This document shows positions 1 to 8,654 of a DNA stretch of 64,000 nt, piece by piece. The notes under the pieces were generated by a model. It ran no database searches, had not been told where the DNA came from, and saw nothing but the letters and a program-made list of their open reading frames with translations. This DNA is from Pseudomonas canadensis (GTDB lineage: Bacteria; Pseudomonadota; Gammaproteobacteria; Pseudomonadales; Pseudomonadaceae). The DNA lies in the NCBI RefSeq assembly GCF_000503215.1, contig NZ_AYTD01000013.1:734009-798008 (forward strand), given 5' to 3'. Numbering within the stretch: the stretch's first letter is position 1; each line of letters begins with the position of its first letter. The translations under genes were made by a program, and so were the position numbers.

Positions 1-1
1 G

Positions 2-256
2 GACCCTAACCTGGAGTCCGCCGCGCTGATCAAGCGCCTGCCCAAAGCCTCGACCCAGTACGTGGAGATCGGCGACGCCACTCACTTCACGTTCATGTCG
101 ATCTGCAAGCCGGGCGGCATGGAGCTGATTGAAGAAAGTTCGCCGGGCGATGGCATGATTTGCCGGGATGGAGAAGGGGCTCGGCCAAGGGCAGAGATCC
201 AACAACAGGTGGTAGGACTGATGACTGCGTTTTTGCAGCAATCGTTCAGCCATTGA
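2..256 (+). CDS. C-terminal end of an alpha/beta hydrolase, dienelactone-hydrolase-like (partial)
   Basis: The reading frame is open from the left edge to a TGA at 254-256, so only the last 84 residues are in the window. The segment GDATHFTFM looks like the loop carrying the catalytic histidine of a serine alpha/beta hydrolase. The following stretch with ELIEE, SPGD and a cysteine/aspartate-rich loop resembles the C-terminus of periplasmic 'predicted dienelactone hydrolase' proteins of pseudomonads. The nucleophile serine and acid residue lie outside the window, so the substrate cannot be judged. The DUF2569 gene follows after 27 bases on the same strand. Confidence 0.6.
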   Translation, partial: DPNLESAALIKRLPKASTQYVEIGDATHFTFMSICKPGGMELIEESSPGDGMICRDGEGARPRAEIQQQVVGLMTAFLQQSFSH

Positions 257-283
257 TCAACTGAATCACCCATGGAGCGCAAC

Positions 284-802
284 ATGCAAGAAAGCCAAGA
301 GTTGAGAGGGTTACGAGGCTGGCTCGTGCTCATTGTGATAGGCCTGGTCATCTCGATTTCCCGCACGGCCTATAGCCTGCTTGCGGTGCATTACCCTATT
401 TTTGCGGATGGCTCCTTTACCCTGCTGTCGACGCCTGGGACTGAGTTGTACAACCCGTTGTGGGCGCCGATTCTGGTGTCGGAAGCGCTGATTAATGTGT
501 TGTTTGTCGCTACCTACGCGTACCTCATTTACCTCTTCATCACCGAGCACTATCTATTTCCCAAGGTCTATATCGCGACGGTGATTGCTTCGGCGGTGTT
601 CATTCCGCTCGATGCCTGGGTGTGCTCATTAGTGTTTGTAGATGAACCCATCTTCGACGCCAACACGACAAAAGAGCTGGCACGGACATTGATTGCCTTG
701 TTCATATGGGTGCCTTACATGCTGGTCTCCAGACGGGTAAAGGCAACGTTTGTCATGCATAAGCCGCAGAGCGCTGACGCGCACACGGCCGTCGGCTCTT
801 GA
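284..802 (+). CDS. DUF2569 family integral membrane protein
   Basis: About 172 residues with four strongly hydrophobic segments, roughly residues 7-30, 60-90, 95-120 and 130-150. The start of the first, LRGWLVLIVIGL, matches the opening of DUF2569 proteins (L-G-G-W-L with a long helix). The family has no known biochemical role; the protein should sit in the inner membrane. A more upstream ATG exists at 272, but GGAG at 274-277 lies six bases before the ATG at 284, so 284 is the better start. The MocR-type regulator begins six bases after the stop, which suggests co-transcription. Confidence 0.72.
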   Translation: MQESQELRGLRGWLVLIVIGLVISISRTAYSLLAVHYPIFADGSFTLLSTPGTELYNPLWAPILVSEALINVLFVATYAYLIYLFITEHYLFPKVYIATVIASAVFIPLDAWVCSLVFVDEPIFDANTTKELARTLIALFIWVPYMLVSRRVKATFVMHKPQSADAHTAVGS

Positions 803-808
803 GTACGC

Positions 809-2203
809 ATGGCTAACCCCAAGGACACCGCCTTCGCCTATCAAGCGGTGTACCGCTACCTCGTCGAGTTGATCGAGGCCGGCCCCGTGCAAAGCGAGCA
901 AAAACTACCGTCCCTGCGCCAATTGGCGCAGCGCCTCGGCGTGTCGGTGTCGACCACCAAATACGCCTATTCGTTGCTGGAGGATGAGGGACGGATCTAC
1001 GCCCGGCCCAAGCTCGGTTATTTCACGCGGTTGATACCCGCGCCTTTATCGACTGAACGCTCATCCAACCTGCTCGACCAGGTCTTCGCCAACTCCCGCC
1101 AACCGGGCATGCTGGCCCTGAGCGCCGACGTCCCGGCCATCCTGCTGTCGCTGGAAAACCCGCTGCTGATGATCGAGCGCGAACTGGCCCGCCACTACCC
1201 GCGCGCCCTGACACCGCAGTACCTGCCCTTCGGCGAGCCCGAGTTGCGCGCGGCATTGGCTGAACGCTACACCTGTTCCACGGGCAACTACTGGCAGGCC
1301 GATCAGGTGTATATCGGTGCGGACCTGCACAGTGTGTTGGAGCTGGCGCTCAACGCCCTGGACCTGGCAGGCAGCGTGGCGCTAGTAGAGTCGCCGTGTT
1401 CGTGGGCGATCCTGCGCCAGTTGCAGGCGGCGAACATCCGGGTGATCGAACTGAACCTGGACGACGACGGTCGTTTCGACCTGCTGGCCTTGAATGAACT
1501 GCTCGAACATACGCCCGTCCGCCTGGCAGTGCTGTCATCCACTGTGAACATTCCCCACGGCAGCCGCATGCCCGCCGAGGATAAGCAGCAGGTCTGCCGG
1601 TGGCTGGCGGAGCGGGCTATCTGGTTGTTCGAAAACGATACGTACGGCGACTTGTATTTCGCGCCCCAACCGGCGCGCTATCGCGACTTTGCCGACCCAC
1701 AGAAGCTGCTGGTGTTCTCGACCTTCGACAAGGTGATCGGCTCGGAAGCCCCCTATGGTTATGTGCTGTGCCGGGGATGTGGGCCGCATTTGCAGCGTTT
1801 GTTCCTGGAGCGGGCGTTTCGCCTCTCACCGATCCGTCAGAAAGCGATCGCCAAGCTCTACACCTCCAAACGCATCGACGCGCACCTGCACAAGCTGCGG
1901 GCCTTGCTGCACGAGTGCATGATCCGCATGAAAAACCTGCTGGACGAATACGCCCAGGGCGCCTTTGAGGTCATGACTGCGCAAGGCGGCGCGTGCTTCT
2001 GGCTTGCGGCGACGCACCCGGTCGACATGCGCCAGGTGCTCGAACGCTTGCTGGCCGAGCGCATCGTCATCGCCCCCGGTGAACTGTTCAGCCAGCAAGG
2101 CAGCTGGAAACAGCACCTGCGCCTGAGCTTCACCCTCGATTGGAGCAAGGATATCGCCCAGGCCGTGGAGCAGTTGTCGCGCGCGGTTCGTCAGAGCCCG
2201 TAG
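809..2203 (+). CDS. MocR/GntR-type transcription factor with aminotransferase-like domain
   Basis: 464 residues. Residues about 10-75 form a GntR winged helix ([27 protein letters not shown]). The rest follows the fold type I aminotransferase pattern used by MocR regulators as a PLP or effector sensor. An Asp in NDTYGDLYF near residue 275 fits the pyridine-nitrogen contact. STFDK near residue 308 fits the Schiff-base lysine, and an Arg in LRLSF near residue 439 fits carboxylate binding. The lysine motif is less canonical than the usual TFSK, so PLP binding is likely but not certain. It overlaps the convergent panB by 13 bases. Its target is unknown; the adjacent DUF2569 gene is the obvious neighbour. 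Confidence 0.85.
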   Translation: MANPKDTAFAYQAVYRYLVELIEAGPVQSEQKLPSLRQLAQRLGVSVSTTKYAYSLLEDEGRIYARPKLGYFTRLIPAPLSTERSSNLLDQVFANSRQPGMLALSADVPAILLSLENPLLMIERELARHYPRALTPQYLPFGEPELRAALAERYTCSTGNYWQADQVYIGADLHSVLELALNALDLAGSVALVESPCSWAILRQLQAANIRVIELNLDDDGRFDLLALNELLEHTPVRLAVLSSTVNIPHGSRMPAEDKQQVCRWLAERAIWLFENDTYGDLYFAPQPARYRDFADPQKLLVFSTFDKVIGSEAPYGYVLCRGCGPHLQRLFLERAFRLSPIRQKAIAKLYTSKRIDAHLHKLRALLHECMIRMKNLLDEYAQGAFEVMTAQGGACFWLAATHPVDMRQVLERLLAERIVIAPGELFSQQGSWKQHLRLSFTLDWSKDIAQAVEQLSRAVRQSP

Positions 2204-3006
2204 CAGTGCCGTGCCTCTGGGAAGCGGCCGTGGCGAACGTCTTCGGCAAACCGCTCGCAGGCGTCGCGGATCACTGCCCCCACATCCGCGTACTGTTTGA
2301 CGAAGCGCGGCAGGTGTTCACCGCCCAGGCCCAGCACATCTTCAGTGACCAGCACTTGGCCGTCGCAGGCCGGTGATGCGCCGATGCCGATAGTCGGCAT
2401 TTTCGAGTCGAGAGTGATCTGACGGGCTACGCCTTCAGCCACGCCTTCGAGCAACAGGCTGAACGCCCCCGCCTGCAGATTGGCCCGTGCGTCCTCGGCA
2501 ATCCGCGCGCCGGCTTCAGCGGTGAGGCCCTGGGCCTTGAAGCCGCCCATCACGTTGACGAATTGCGGCATCAGTCCTATATGGGCCATCACCGGAATAC
2601 CCCGCGCCACCAGGAATTCGACAGTGCCGGCCAAGGCCTGGTTGGCCTCCAGCTTCACGGCATCGCAGCCCGTGCGCGCCAGCACCTGGGCGCAATTGCG
2701 AAAGGCCTGCTCGTTGGATTCCTGATAACTGCCAAACGGCATGTCGGCAATGACACACGCCAGGCGCGTGCTGTCGACCACGGCGCGGGTGTGGCCGATG
2801 ATTTCTTCAAGCTGCATGCTCAAGGTCGAAGGCCGGCCATAACCGACCATGGCCGTGGAATCGCCGATCAGGATGAAATCGACCAACGGATCGATCAGCT
2901 TGGCGATGGCACTGGAGTAAGCCGTCAGAGAGACGATTTTCTGCTGCCCTTTCATGGCAACCAATTGTGGGACGGTCAGGCGTTTAGTGCGGGTGTGGAG
3001 GCTCAT
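2191..3006 (-). CDS. panB: 3-methyl-2-oxobutanoate hydroxymethyltransferase (PanB)
   Basis: 271 residues, close to the usual 263-266. PanB transfers a hydroxymethyl group from 5,10-methylene-THF to 2-oxoisovalerate to make ketopantoate, the first committed step to pantothenate and CoA, in the cytosol. Family signatures are visible: [19 protein letters not shown] near residue 47 with the metal-binding Asp, KLEAN near 118, MAHIGLMPQ, and LLLEG carrying the catalytic Glu. Pseudomonads usually keep panB beside panC. Here there is no panC, so this may be a second, stand-alone paralogue. Its 3' end overlaps the convergent MocR gene by 13 bases. Confidence 0.87.
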   Translation of the reverse strand: MSLHTRTKRLTVPQLVAMKGQQKIVSLTAYSSAIAKLIDPLVDFILIGDSTAMVGYGRPSTLSMQLEEIIGHTRAVVDSTRLACVIADMPFGSYQESNEQAFRNCAQVLARTGCDAVKLEANQALAGTVEFLVARGIPVMAHIGLMPQFVNVMGGFKAQGLTAEAGARIAEDARANLQAGAFSLLLEGVAEGVARQITLDSKMPTIGIGASPACDGQVLVTEDVLGLGGEHLPRFVKQYADVGAVIRDACERFAEDVRHGRFPEARHCYGL

Positions 3007-3145
3007 CTGGTGTCTTCCGTTGTGCGGTGGAGCACCCGATTATTGGCGAAAGGACAGGCGATTCAATGCACAGATCGGCGCTAAAAAGCGACCCAGTGAG
3101 CGAAGCTGGTATCATCCCGAGCCTGAATAACCCGGGTAGAACCAC

Positions 3146-3307
3146 ATGAACCGCCAGAAAAAACTCCAGCAGCTCTTCAAGGAAAAAGCCAGGAAGGCCA
3201 ACGCGAAATTGGCGCCGAAGAAAAAGGATAAATACATCAGCAAGGCGGACCGCGAAAAGCTGGCGGCTGAAGCGGCTCAGGCGCCAGACAGTGCCCCGGA
3301 AAGCTGA
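3146..3307 (+). CDS. DUF2986 family small basic protein
   Basis: A 53-residue frame starting MNRQKKLQQLFKEKARKANA and containing DKYISKADREKLA. This is the pattern of DUF2986 (MNRxKK, KANAK, KPKYISKADR). The protein is strongly Lys/Arg-rich in its first 30 residues, suggesting RNA or nucleic-acid binding, but no function is established. The stop codon is one base from the stop of the convergent YeeE/YedE gene. The family is common as a tiny stand-alone gene in gamma-proteobacteria, which supports this being real despite its size. Confidence 0.75.
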   Translation: MNRQKKLQQLFKEKARKANAKLAPKKKDKYISKADREKLAAEAAQAPDSAPES

Positions 3308-3308
3308 T

Positions 3309-4520
3309 TCAGCAACCGCTCAATGCCACCTGCGGCCGCTCACCCGCAAAGAAAAACGGTCGCAGACGCACACCCACGCTGTTGCCAATGAACGCCGCCA
3401 CCAGCCATACCCAGCCATGCAGGCTGCCCGAGGCGATGCCGCTGAAGTACGCGCCGATGTTACAGCCGTACGCCAGGCGCGAACCGTAGCCGAGCAGCAG
3501 GCCGCCGATCACCGCAGCCACCAGTGAGCGCGCCGGAATCTTCAGGCTGGGGGCGAAACGCCCGGCCAGGCCGGCGGCCAACAACGCGCCGAGGACGATG
3601 CCGATATCCATCACGCTGGTGATGTCTTCCCACACCGGTGCAGCCAGGGCCTTGGCGTTGCCCGGCATCTGCCAGAACGCCCAGCTGGCTACGTCCACAC
3701 CCAAGCCACTGGCGACCTTGGCGCCCCACAGCGCAAACGCTGAGGTAATGCCCCAAGGCCGCCCCGCCAATGCGAGGGTGGCGTAGTTGAGGAAAGCCAG
3801 GCCGATGGCGCCCCACACCAATGGCCACGGTCCGCGCAGGAAGCGGCGCAGGCCTTGGTGATCGCTTTTCACGCCCTCCTCCAATTGACCATGACGGCGC
3901 TTTTCCAGGCGCACGGTCACCCGCGCAATGATCGCGAACACCGCCAGGCTCAGGCCCATCGCCGGCACCACGCCGAAGCTCTTGACGATGGACACCGCCG
4001 GGAAGGCCGGCAGCGCAAACCACCAGTCCACGTGGTGCGTGGCGATCAGCGAACCACAGATAAAGAAGAACAACGTCACCAGCATGCGCGCATTGCCGCC
4101 GCCCACAGTGAACAGCGTGCCCGACGCACACCCGCCGCCCAACTGCATGCCGATGCCAAAGATGAACGCCCCAAACACCACCGACACCCCGGCCGGCGCC
4201 ACCAGCCCGACCACCGGCTGCCCGAACAAACTGCCCGCCCCCAACGCCGGGAAGAACAACAGCACCGCGATCGCCAGCATCACCATCTGCGCACGCAAAC
4301 CGGCGCCACGGCGATCATTGATGAACACGCGCCAGGCCGAGGTAAACCCAAAGGCGGCGTGGTAGAGGGTCAAGCCCAGTGCCGCGCCAACCACCAGTAA
4401 CAGCACCTGGTGCGAGCCGACGCTGTTTTGCAGGAACAAGGCGCCCAGCACCAGGAGGATAAAGGCCACCAACGGCGCAACGGGCTTGCGCGCGGGAGCG
4501 AGAGGAACGGAGGTGCTCAT
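3309..4520 (-). CDS. YeeE/YedE family (DUF395) sulfur-compound transporter
   Basis: About 403 residues with many hydrophobic helices, in two half-repeats. Each half carries the YeeE/YedE signature of a Gly-rich segment with a buried Cys: GMQLGGGCASGTLFTVGGG near residue 125 and SRLAYGCNIGAYFSGIASG near residue 365. In characterised YeeE proteins such cysteines pass thiosulfate across the inner membrane, so uptake of a reduced sulfur compound is the likely role. A frame extension reaches 4574, but the ATG at 4520 fits the family start (MSTSVPLAPARK) and avoids reading into the adjacent REP element. No rhodanese or sulfurtransferase lies beside it. Confidence 0.82.
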   Translation of the reverse strand: MSTSVPLAPARKPVAPLVAFILLVLGALFLQNSVGSHQVLLLVVGAALGLTLYHAAFGFTSAWRVFINDRRGAGLRAQMVMLAIAVLLFFPALGAGSLFGQPVVGLVAPAGVSVVFGAFIFGIGMQLGGGCASGTLFTVGGGNARMLVTLFFFICGSLIATHHVDWWFALPAFPAVSIVKSFGVVPAMGLSLAVFAIIARVTVRLEKRRHGQLEEGVKSDHQGLRRFLRGPWPLVWGAIGLAFLNYATLALAGRPWGITSAFALWGAKVASGLGVDVASWAFWQMPGNAKALAAPVWEDITSVMDIGIVLGALLAAGLAGRFAPSLKIPARSLVAAVIGGLLLGYGSRLAYGCNIGAYFSGIASGSLHGWVWLVAAFIGNSVGVRLRPFFFAGERPQVALSGC

Positions 4521-4575
4521 GGGGTATCTCGGTAGGTTTGAATGGGCGCGAGTATAAACCCCAACCCAAGACATT

Positions 4576-4707
4576 GTGGTGAGCGGGCTTGCCCCGCGCT
4601 GGGCTGCGAAGCGGCCCCATTAAAAACACCGAGCATCGTCAGTTAAACCGAGTCGCCAGAATTTAGGGCCGCTTCGCAGCCCAGCGCGGGACAAGCCCGC
4701 TCACCAC
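4576..4707. repeat. Pair of inverted REP sequences (REPIN)
   Basis: Two near-perfect inverted arms of about 43 bp: 4576-4618 (beginning GTGGTGAGCGGGCTTG) and 4666-4707 (ending CAAGCCCGCTCACCAC). They are separated by a 47-bp AT-richer spacer. This is the typical P. fluorescens REP doublet mobilised in trans by a RAYT transposase, which is not in the window. It lies between the start of the YeeE/YedE gene and the stop of the endonuclease gene. Confidence 0.9.
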
Positions 4708-4742
4708 AAAAAATCTATATGCCATTGGAAAAAGAGGCTTGG

Positions 4743-5540
4743 TCAGGTCCGCCCCACCGACCCCGACACCGGAAGATCCCCCAACAACCTGAGCCCGGTG
4801 CTCTTCACAAACGTCTCGTAATCCATCGGTTTTTGAATGCGCGTCTCGGCATTGGGCAGCACATACGCCCAGGCACGTTTGCTGGAGGCGTCGTACACCA
4901 GCTTGAACAGGCGCGTCGGCACCCAGACCTTGTTGTCCCCGATGGTGCCGTAGCCAGCATCGAACAACGGGCCGGTGAACACATACACATCGCCGCCAGC
5001 ACGCTTGGCGAACTTGCGCACGTCGGCCTCGACCTTGCTCCAGATCTTGCGGTTGTTGGTCGGGTCTTGCGGCACCATGTTCGACAGCGCGAACGACTGG
5101 GCCATGGCGTGGGCGTCAGGCGCATCAGCGGCCGGAGCCTGGTGGCCGCGGTCCACCGCCGGATGCTGGCTGCGGTAGTCACTCAACTCCGCGCGCCCCG
5201 CCTTGGGAATGCGTGGGTCGGGGTAGAACTGGTTGGTGCGTTCCTCGCCTTTGGCGTCTTTCAACTGCGCGGCGTTCAGACGTTCGACCACCACCAGCGG
5301 CGTCTTGCTGGTTTGCGAGTACAGCACCGCAAAGGTGTCGGAGCACAGCGCCAGAGGCTTCATCGATGCCGGGACGGTGGCGGTTTTGATCGGCGTGGTG
5401 GCGGGGAAAAGTTGCGCGCAACCTTCAAACGAACTGCGTTGCTGCGCGGGGGAATAGGGATTGGCCAGGCTGCGAGCGTCGACAGCGGCGCAAAGCAAAA
5501 CAAGGGCCGACAGCCCGACTGCAATGTTGCGTAGGTACAT
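4743..5540 (-). CDS. Secreted DNA/RNA non-specific endonuclease
   Basis: 265 residues with an N-terminal signal peptide (MYLRNIAVGLSALVLLCAAVDA), so it acts in the periplasm or outside the cell. It carries the beta-beta-alpha-metal nuclease signature: DRGH near residue 130 with the catalytic His, followed by LSNMVPQDPTNNRKIW, where Asn residues bind Mg2+ and the Trp/Glu segment is conserved. This is the Serratia nuclease/endonuclease G family, which cuts DNA and RNA without sequence preference and serves in nucleotide scavenging. Four Cys residues outside the signal peptide allow disulfides. It stands alone between a REP pair and the histidine kinase operon. Confidence 0.85.
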   Translation of the reverse strand: MYLRNIAVGLSALVLLCAAVDARSLANPYSPAQQRSSFEGCAQLFPATTPIKTATVPASMKPLALCSDTFAVLYSQTSKTPLVVVERLNAAQLKDAKGEERTNQFYPDPRIPKAGRAELSDYRSQHPAVDRGHQAPAADAPDAHAMAQSFALSNMVPQDPTNNRKIWSKVEADVRKFAKRAGGDVYVFTGPLFDAGYGTIGDNKVWVPTRLFKLVYDASSKRAWAYVLPNAETRIQKPMDYETFVKSTGLRLLGDLPVSGSVGRT

Positions 5541-5673
5541 GCGTTAGATCTTATGGTGAGGGTGAAACGGACGACAGGCTCCGAGGCGCTGAGCCGACAG
5601 ACGCACGACCTCAGGCGATCGGGCGGAGCTTATGGACCCTCATAAGCCAATTTGGTGCCGCGCGCTCGCCCCG

Positions 5674-6693
5674 TTATGCCAATAGCGGCAGCATCACCAC
5701 AAACTCGCTGCCCTTGCCGTGGCCCTCACTCACGCCCGTCACCGTGCCGCCGTGGGCTTCCACCAGTTCGCGCACGACGGTCAAGCCAATACCCAGGCCA
5801 GCACTGTTGAAACCGATAGCGTGTGCGTCTTGCACGTAAGGATCAAAAATGAACGGCAAAGCCTTGGCGGTCACACCGATGCCGTTGTCACAAATGCTGA
5901 TCCTCAGCTGCTCGGCCTCGACGGTGACAACCATCGAGATTTTGCCACCCGCTTGGGTGTACTTGGCTGCGTTACCCAGCAAGTTGTGCAGTATCTGCGC
6001 AAGCCTCACCGGGTCGCCGTTCATCAGCAGGCTAGCGTCGGGAAGCGCCACATCAAATTGCTGGTTACGCGCGATCATCACTGGACTACAGGTATCGACA
6101 GCAGCATTGAGGATGCGCAGCATGTCCACCTCACGGCAGTGGATGCGCAGCTTGCCGGTGCTGGCGCGCGACACATCCAGCAGGTCGTCGACCAGCTGGG
6201 ATATATGCTGAACCTGGCCTTCGATCAACTCACGCATGCGCGGCAGTTGGTCGCTGGGCAACCTGACCATGCGCTCGGCGATCATGCTGATGGGTGTCAG
6301 CGGGTTGCGCAGTTCATGGGCCACCATCGCCAGGATACTTTTCTGCTGGCCCAGCGCACGTTCGGCGGTGCCCTGAAGGTCCTGAGCGCTGAGCGCGGCG
6401 ATTACCAACTGCGCATTCGCTTCGCGCAGTTCCTGGAACAGCTGCTGCTCTTCGGCCTGAGGCGCCGCAGTCGCATCGGATTGCGCAAGGAGTATTGCCA
6501 GCACCAACTGCTGATTGGCTTCGATCAGTTGTTCGACGTGCTGAGCGTCCTCCAGACGATTGTTCGCGTCGCTCAACTGGTCCTGCAGCGCAGCCAACAC
6601 GGCGCGGGCTTTAACGGTTTTGCGACCGAGCAGGAAGAGTTCGTGGGCCGCATTGGCGACCCTGCGCTCGTCTTCTCCGGCGCCGTTATTCAT
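5674..6693 (-). CDS. Soluble sensor histidine kinase, last gene of a KaiC-type operon
   Basis: 339 residues without membrane segments. The N-terminal ~105 residues are predicted coiled coil (LQDQLSDANNRLEDAQHVEQL). Then come an H-box AHELRNPLT near residue 125 with the phospho-accepting His, an N-box NLLGNAAKYT near 240, DNGIG near 271 and GLGIGL near 301, so all ATP-binding boxes are intact. No receiver domain or partner response regulator lies nearby. It begins 8 bases after the KaiC-like gene and should be co-translated with it. The coiled coil may link it to the ATPase. The input signal is unknown. Confidence 0.88.
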   Translation of the reverse strand: MNNGAGEDERRVANAAHELFLLGRKTVKARAVLAALQDQLSDANNRLEDAQHVEQLIEANQQLVLAILLAQSDATAAPQAEEQQLFQELREANAQLVIAALSAQDLQGTAERALGQQKSILAMVAHELRNPLTPISMIAERMVRLPSDQLPRMRELIEGQVQHISQLVDDLLDVSRASTGKLRIHCREVDMLRILNAAVDTCSPVMIARNQQFDVALPDASLLMNGDPVRLAQILHNLLGNAAKYTQAGGKISMVVTVEAEQLRISICDNGIGVTAKALPFIFDPYVQDAHAIGFNSAGLGIGLTVVRELVEAHGGTVTGVSEGHGKGSEFVVMLPLLA

Positions 6694-6701
6694 ACGTCAG
6701 C

Positions 6702-8162
6702 TCAAACATTGTCACTCCCTGTGCGCCGGGTAGTCGGGCGACCACCCAGCAGCCCCTCCTGATCAGGCAGCATCTCGCCGATCTGCAGGCCATCGTCATT
6801 GATGTGGTATTGGCGCAACTCATCGCAGTGAGCACTGGCGCGCACCTTGACCACGGCCATGATGCGCAACAATCGGCTGCGTACTTCGATGTAGCGCTGC
6901 ACGATGATCGCATCGGTCAGGAACGCCGTGCCGTAGGGACTGAAGCGCAGATCGGTGTAGCGGTCTTCCAGTTCCGAGGTCATCAACACGCTGACGCCGG
7001 CGCGGGTCAACGCGGTGACCATGCGTGACAACGACTCACGGAAGTCCGCGCGGAACGTCGGCGCGAGGGCCAGCTCAAAGCCCGACAGCGAATCGATGAC
7101 CACCCGCGTGGCACTCAAGCGGGTGATTTCGCTGAGGAGCAAGTGAACAATTTCGTCAATCGACAGGTCAGGCGCCCGACTGTCTACCAAACCGACCTTC
7201 CCGCTTGCGATCAAATCGGCCAGCACCGCGTTTTGCGAGTGGTTGGGGCGTTGCTCAAACACCGCGATAACCCCGGTTTCGCCACTGCGCGCGCCCTCGG
7301 CCAGGAAAGTCGCCGCCAAAACGCTTTTACCCGACCCCGAAGGCCCTGCAACCAGCAGTGAATAACCTCGTGGCAATCCGCCGCCGAGCATCTCGTCAAG
7401 GCGTGGCACGCCCATTTTCAGGCGTTGCACAGGCAATGTCATCGGTTTATCGACCGGGTTCAGCGCGGCCGGCGCAAAAACCTTGATGCCGGAACTGGCG
7501 ATACGGAAGGTGTGCAGCCCCGGCAAAGTCGGTTGGCCGCGCATTTTCATGATTTCCAGCTTGCGCACCATCGAATTGCGTTCAACGCTCTGGCGCATCC
7601 AGATCAGCCCATCGGCCACGGTGAAAATCGGGTTGGTGTCGGTCTCGGTGAAATACTCGCCAATCAGGAATGTGGTCGCCTGCCAGGTGGTCATCAACAT
7701 GCCCAGTTGTTGAACGAACTGCGGCAGGTTGTTATTGGGGTTGTGCTGGGTCTGGCTGGCCATCACCACCGAGCGGAAGGAATCGACAAACACCAGCGAC
7801 GGCGAGTGCGCCTCCACTTCGCTGACAATGCGCCGCAGCACTTCATCCAAGTCTCCGGCCAGGGTGTCGTCGGCCAAGTTGATGTAGCGGATCGACTGGT
7901 TGATCGCTTCGTCGTCGAAAAAGTCGAACTGCTGCTGATAACGCAGCATCTTCAGCGGCGGCTCGCCCAGCACCGTGAAAAACAGCGCGGGACGTTCGGG
8001 TGTCGCCAGGGCAAACATCATCTGATGCGCCAGGGTGGTCTTGCCACAGCCGGGCGGGCCGGCGATCAGGTTGAACGAAAACTCCGGCAAACCTCCGCCC
8101 AGCACCTCGTCCAGACCTGGCACGCCGGTAGCCAGGCGGTTGATAGTTACTTTGGTGCTCAT
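6702..8162 (-). CDS. KaiC-like protein with two RecA-type ATPase domains
   Basis: 486 residues from the ATG at 8162, whose ATGA overlaps the stop of the preceding gene; a longer frame to 8207 exists but lacks support. Two KaiC/RadA half-domains each begin with a V-P-x-LDE-LGGGLP motif. Walker A is GPPGCGKT at residues 35-42 and GPSGSGKS near residue 272. Non-cyanobacterial KaiC homologues of this type hydrolyse ATP and often act with histidine kinases in stress or timing responses. There is no kaiA or kaiB here. The operon order is small protein, KaiC-like ATPase, histidine kinase. Confidence 0.88.
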   Translation of the reverse strand: MSTKVTINRLATGVPGLDEVLGGGLPEFSFNLIAGPPGCGKTTLAHQMMFALATPERPALFFTVLGEPPLKMLRYQQQFDFFDDEAINQSIRYINLADDTLAGDLDEVLRRIVSEVEAHSPSLVFVDSFRSVVMASQTQHNPNNNLPQFVQQLGMLMTTWQATTFLIGEYFTETDTNPIFTVADGLIWMRQSVERNSMVRKLEIMKMRGQPTLPGLHTFRIASSGIKVFAPAALNPVDKPMTLPVQRLKMGVPRLDEMLGGGLPRGYSLLVAGPSGSGKSVLAATFLAEGARSGETGVIAVFEQRPNHSQNAVLADLIASGKVGLVDSRAPDLSIDEIVHLLLSEITRLSATRVVIDSLSGFELALAPTFRADFRESLSRMVTALTRAGVSVLMTSELEDRYTDLRFSPYGTAFLTDAIIVQRYIEVRSRLLRIMAVVKVRASAHCDELRQYHINDDGLQIGEMLPDQEGLLGGRPTTRRTGSDNV

Positions 8163-8593
8163 GGCGAATTTTCCTGCGAAGGGGTGTCGCTCAAAGAAGG
8201 TGCCCACACGTCGCGCAATAAACGGGCGGTCAGCGAGGGTCCGATCAGCGTGGTGAGCAAGGTGTAGAAGGTGGTCAGCAGCACCTCACCGAAAAACAGC
8301 GCATCGGCTTCACTTTGCTCAAGCAATACGACCTTGAGGCCGTCACGGTCGGGCGTTGCCTGCAAATGCTCGTAAGTACCGGCCAAGCGGGCATGGGACG
8401 AGGCACTGAGGTGCAGGCTGCGGCGCAACAGTGCGACACAGCCTTGCTGCCCGATGATGGGCGTGAGTGCTGCGTCCATGTCCTGCAATATCGAAATGAT
8501 CGCGTCGGCGATGCCTGCAATATCAGCGGTGGGACCAACACGGTGCGCCAGAGAAGCTACGATCTGGCGGCTCTCTTCGCTTAGCGTGGACAT
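8159..8593 (-). CDS. Uncharacterised 144-residue protein leading the KaiC operon
   Basis: I do not recognise the family. The protein is soluble-looking, helical and slightly acidic, with a motif-poor N-terminal half (SRQIVASLAHRV, ADAIISILQDMDAAL) and a more hydrophobic C-terminal helix (GEVLLTTFYTLLTTLIG). Its stop overlaps the ATG of the KaiC-like gene in an ATGA junction, so translation is coupled and the product probably works with that ATPase, perhaps as an adaptor or sensor. This role is inferred from position only. Confidence 0.7.
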   Translation of the reverse strand: MSTLSEESRQIVASLAHRVGPTADIAGIADAIISILQDMDAALTPIIGQQGCVALLRRSLHLSASSHARLAGTYEHLQATPDRDGLKVVLLEQSEADALFFGEVLLTTFYTLLTTLIGPSLTARLLRDVWAPSLSDTPSQENSP

Positions 8594-8654
8594 GAAGGGC
8601 TAATATCCGATGAATTGAGACCCAGCCTACACCTTATGGCGCCCAACCGAGGGT

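Noticed and set aside
8163..8207. A longer start for the KaiC-like protein
   Set aside because: The family begins at MSTKVTINRL and the ATGA overlap with the upstream gene supports 8162.
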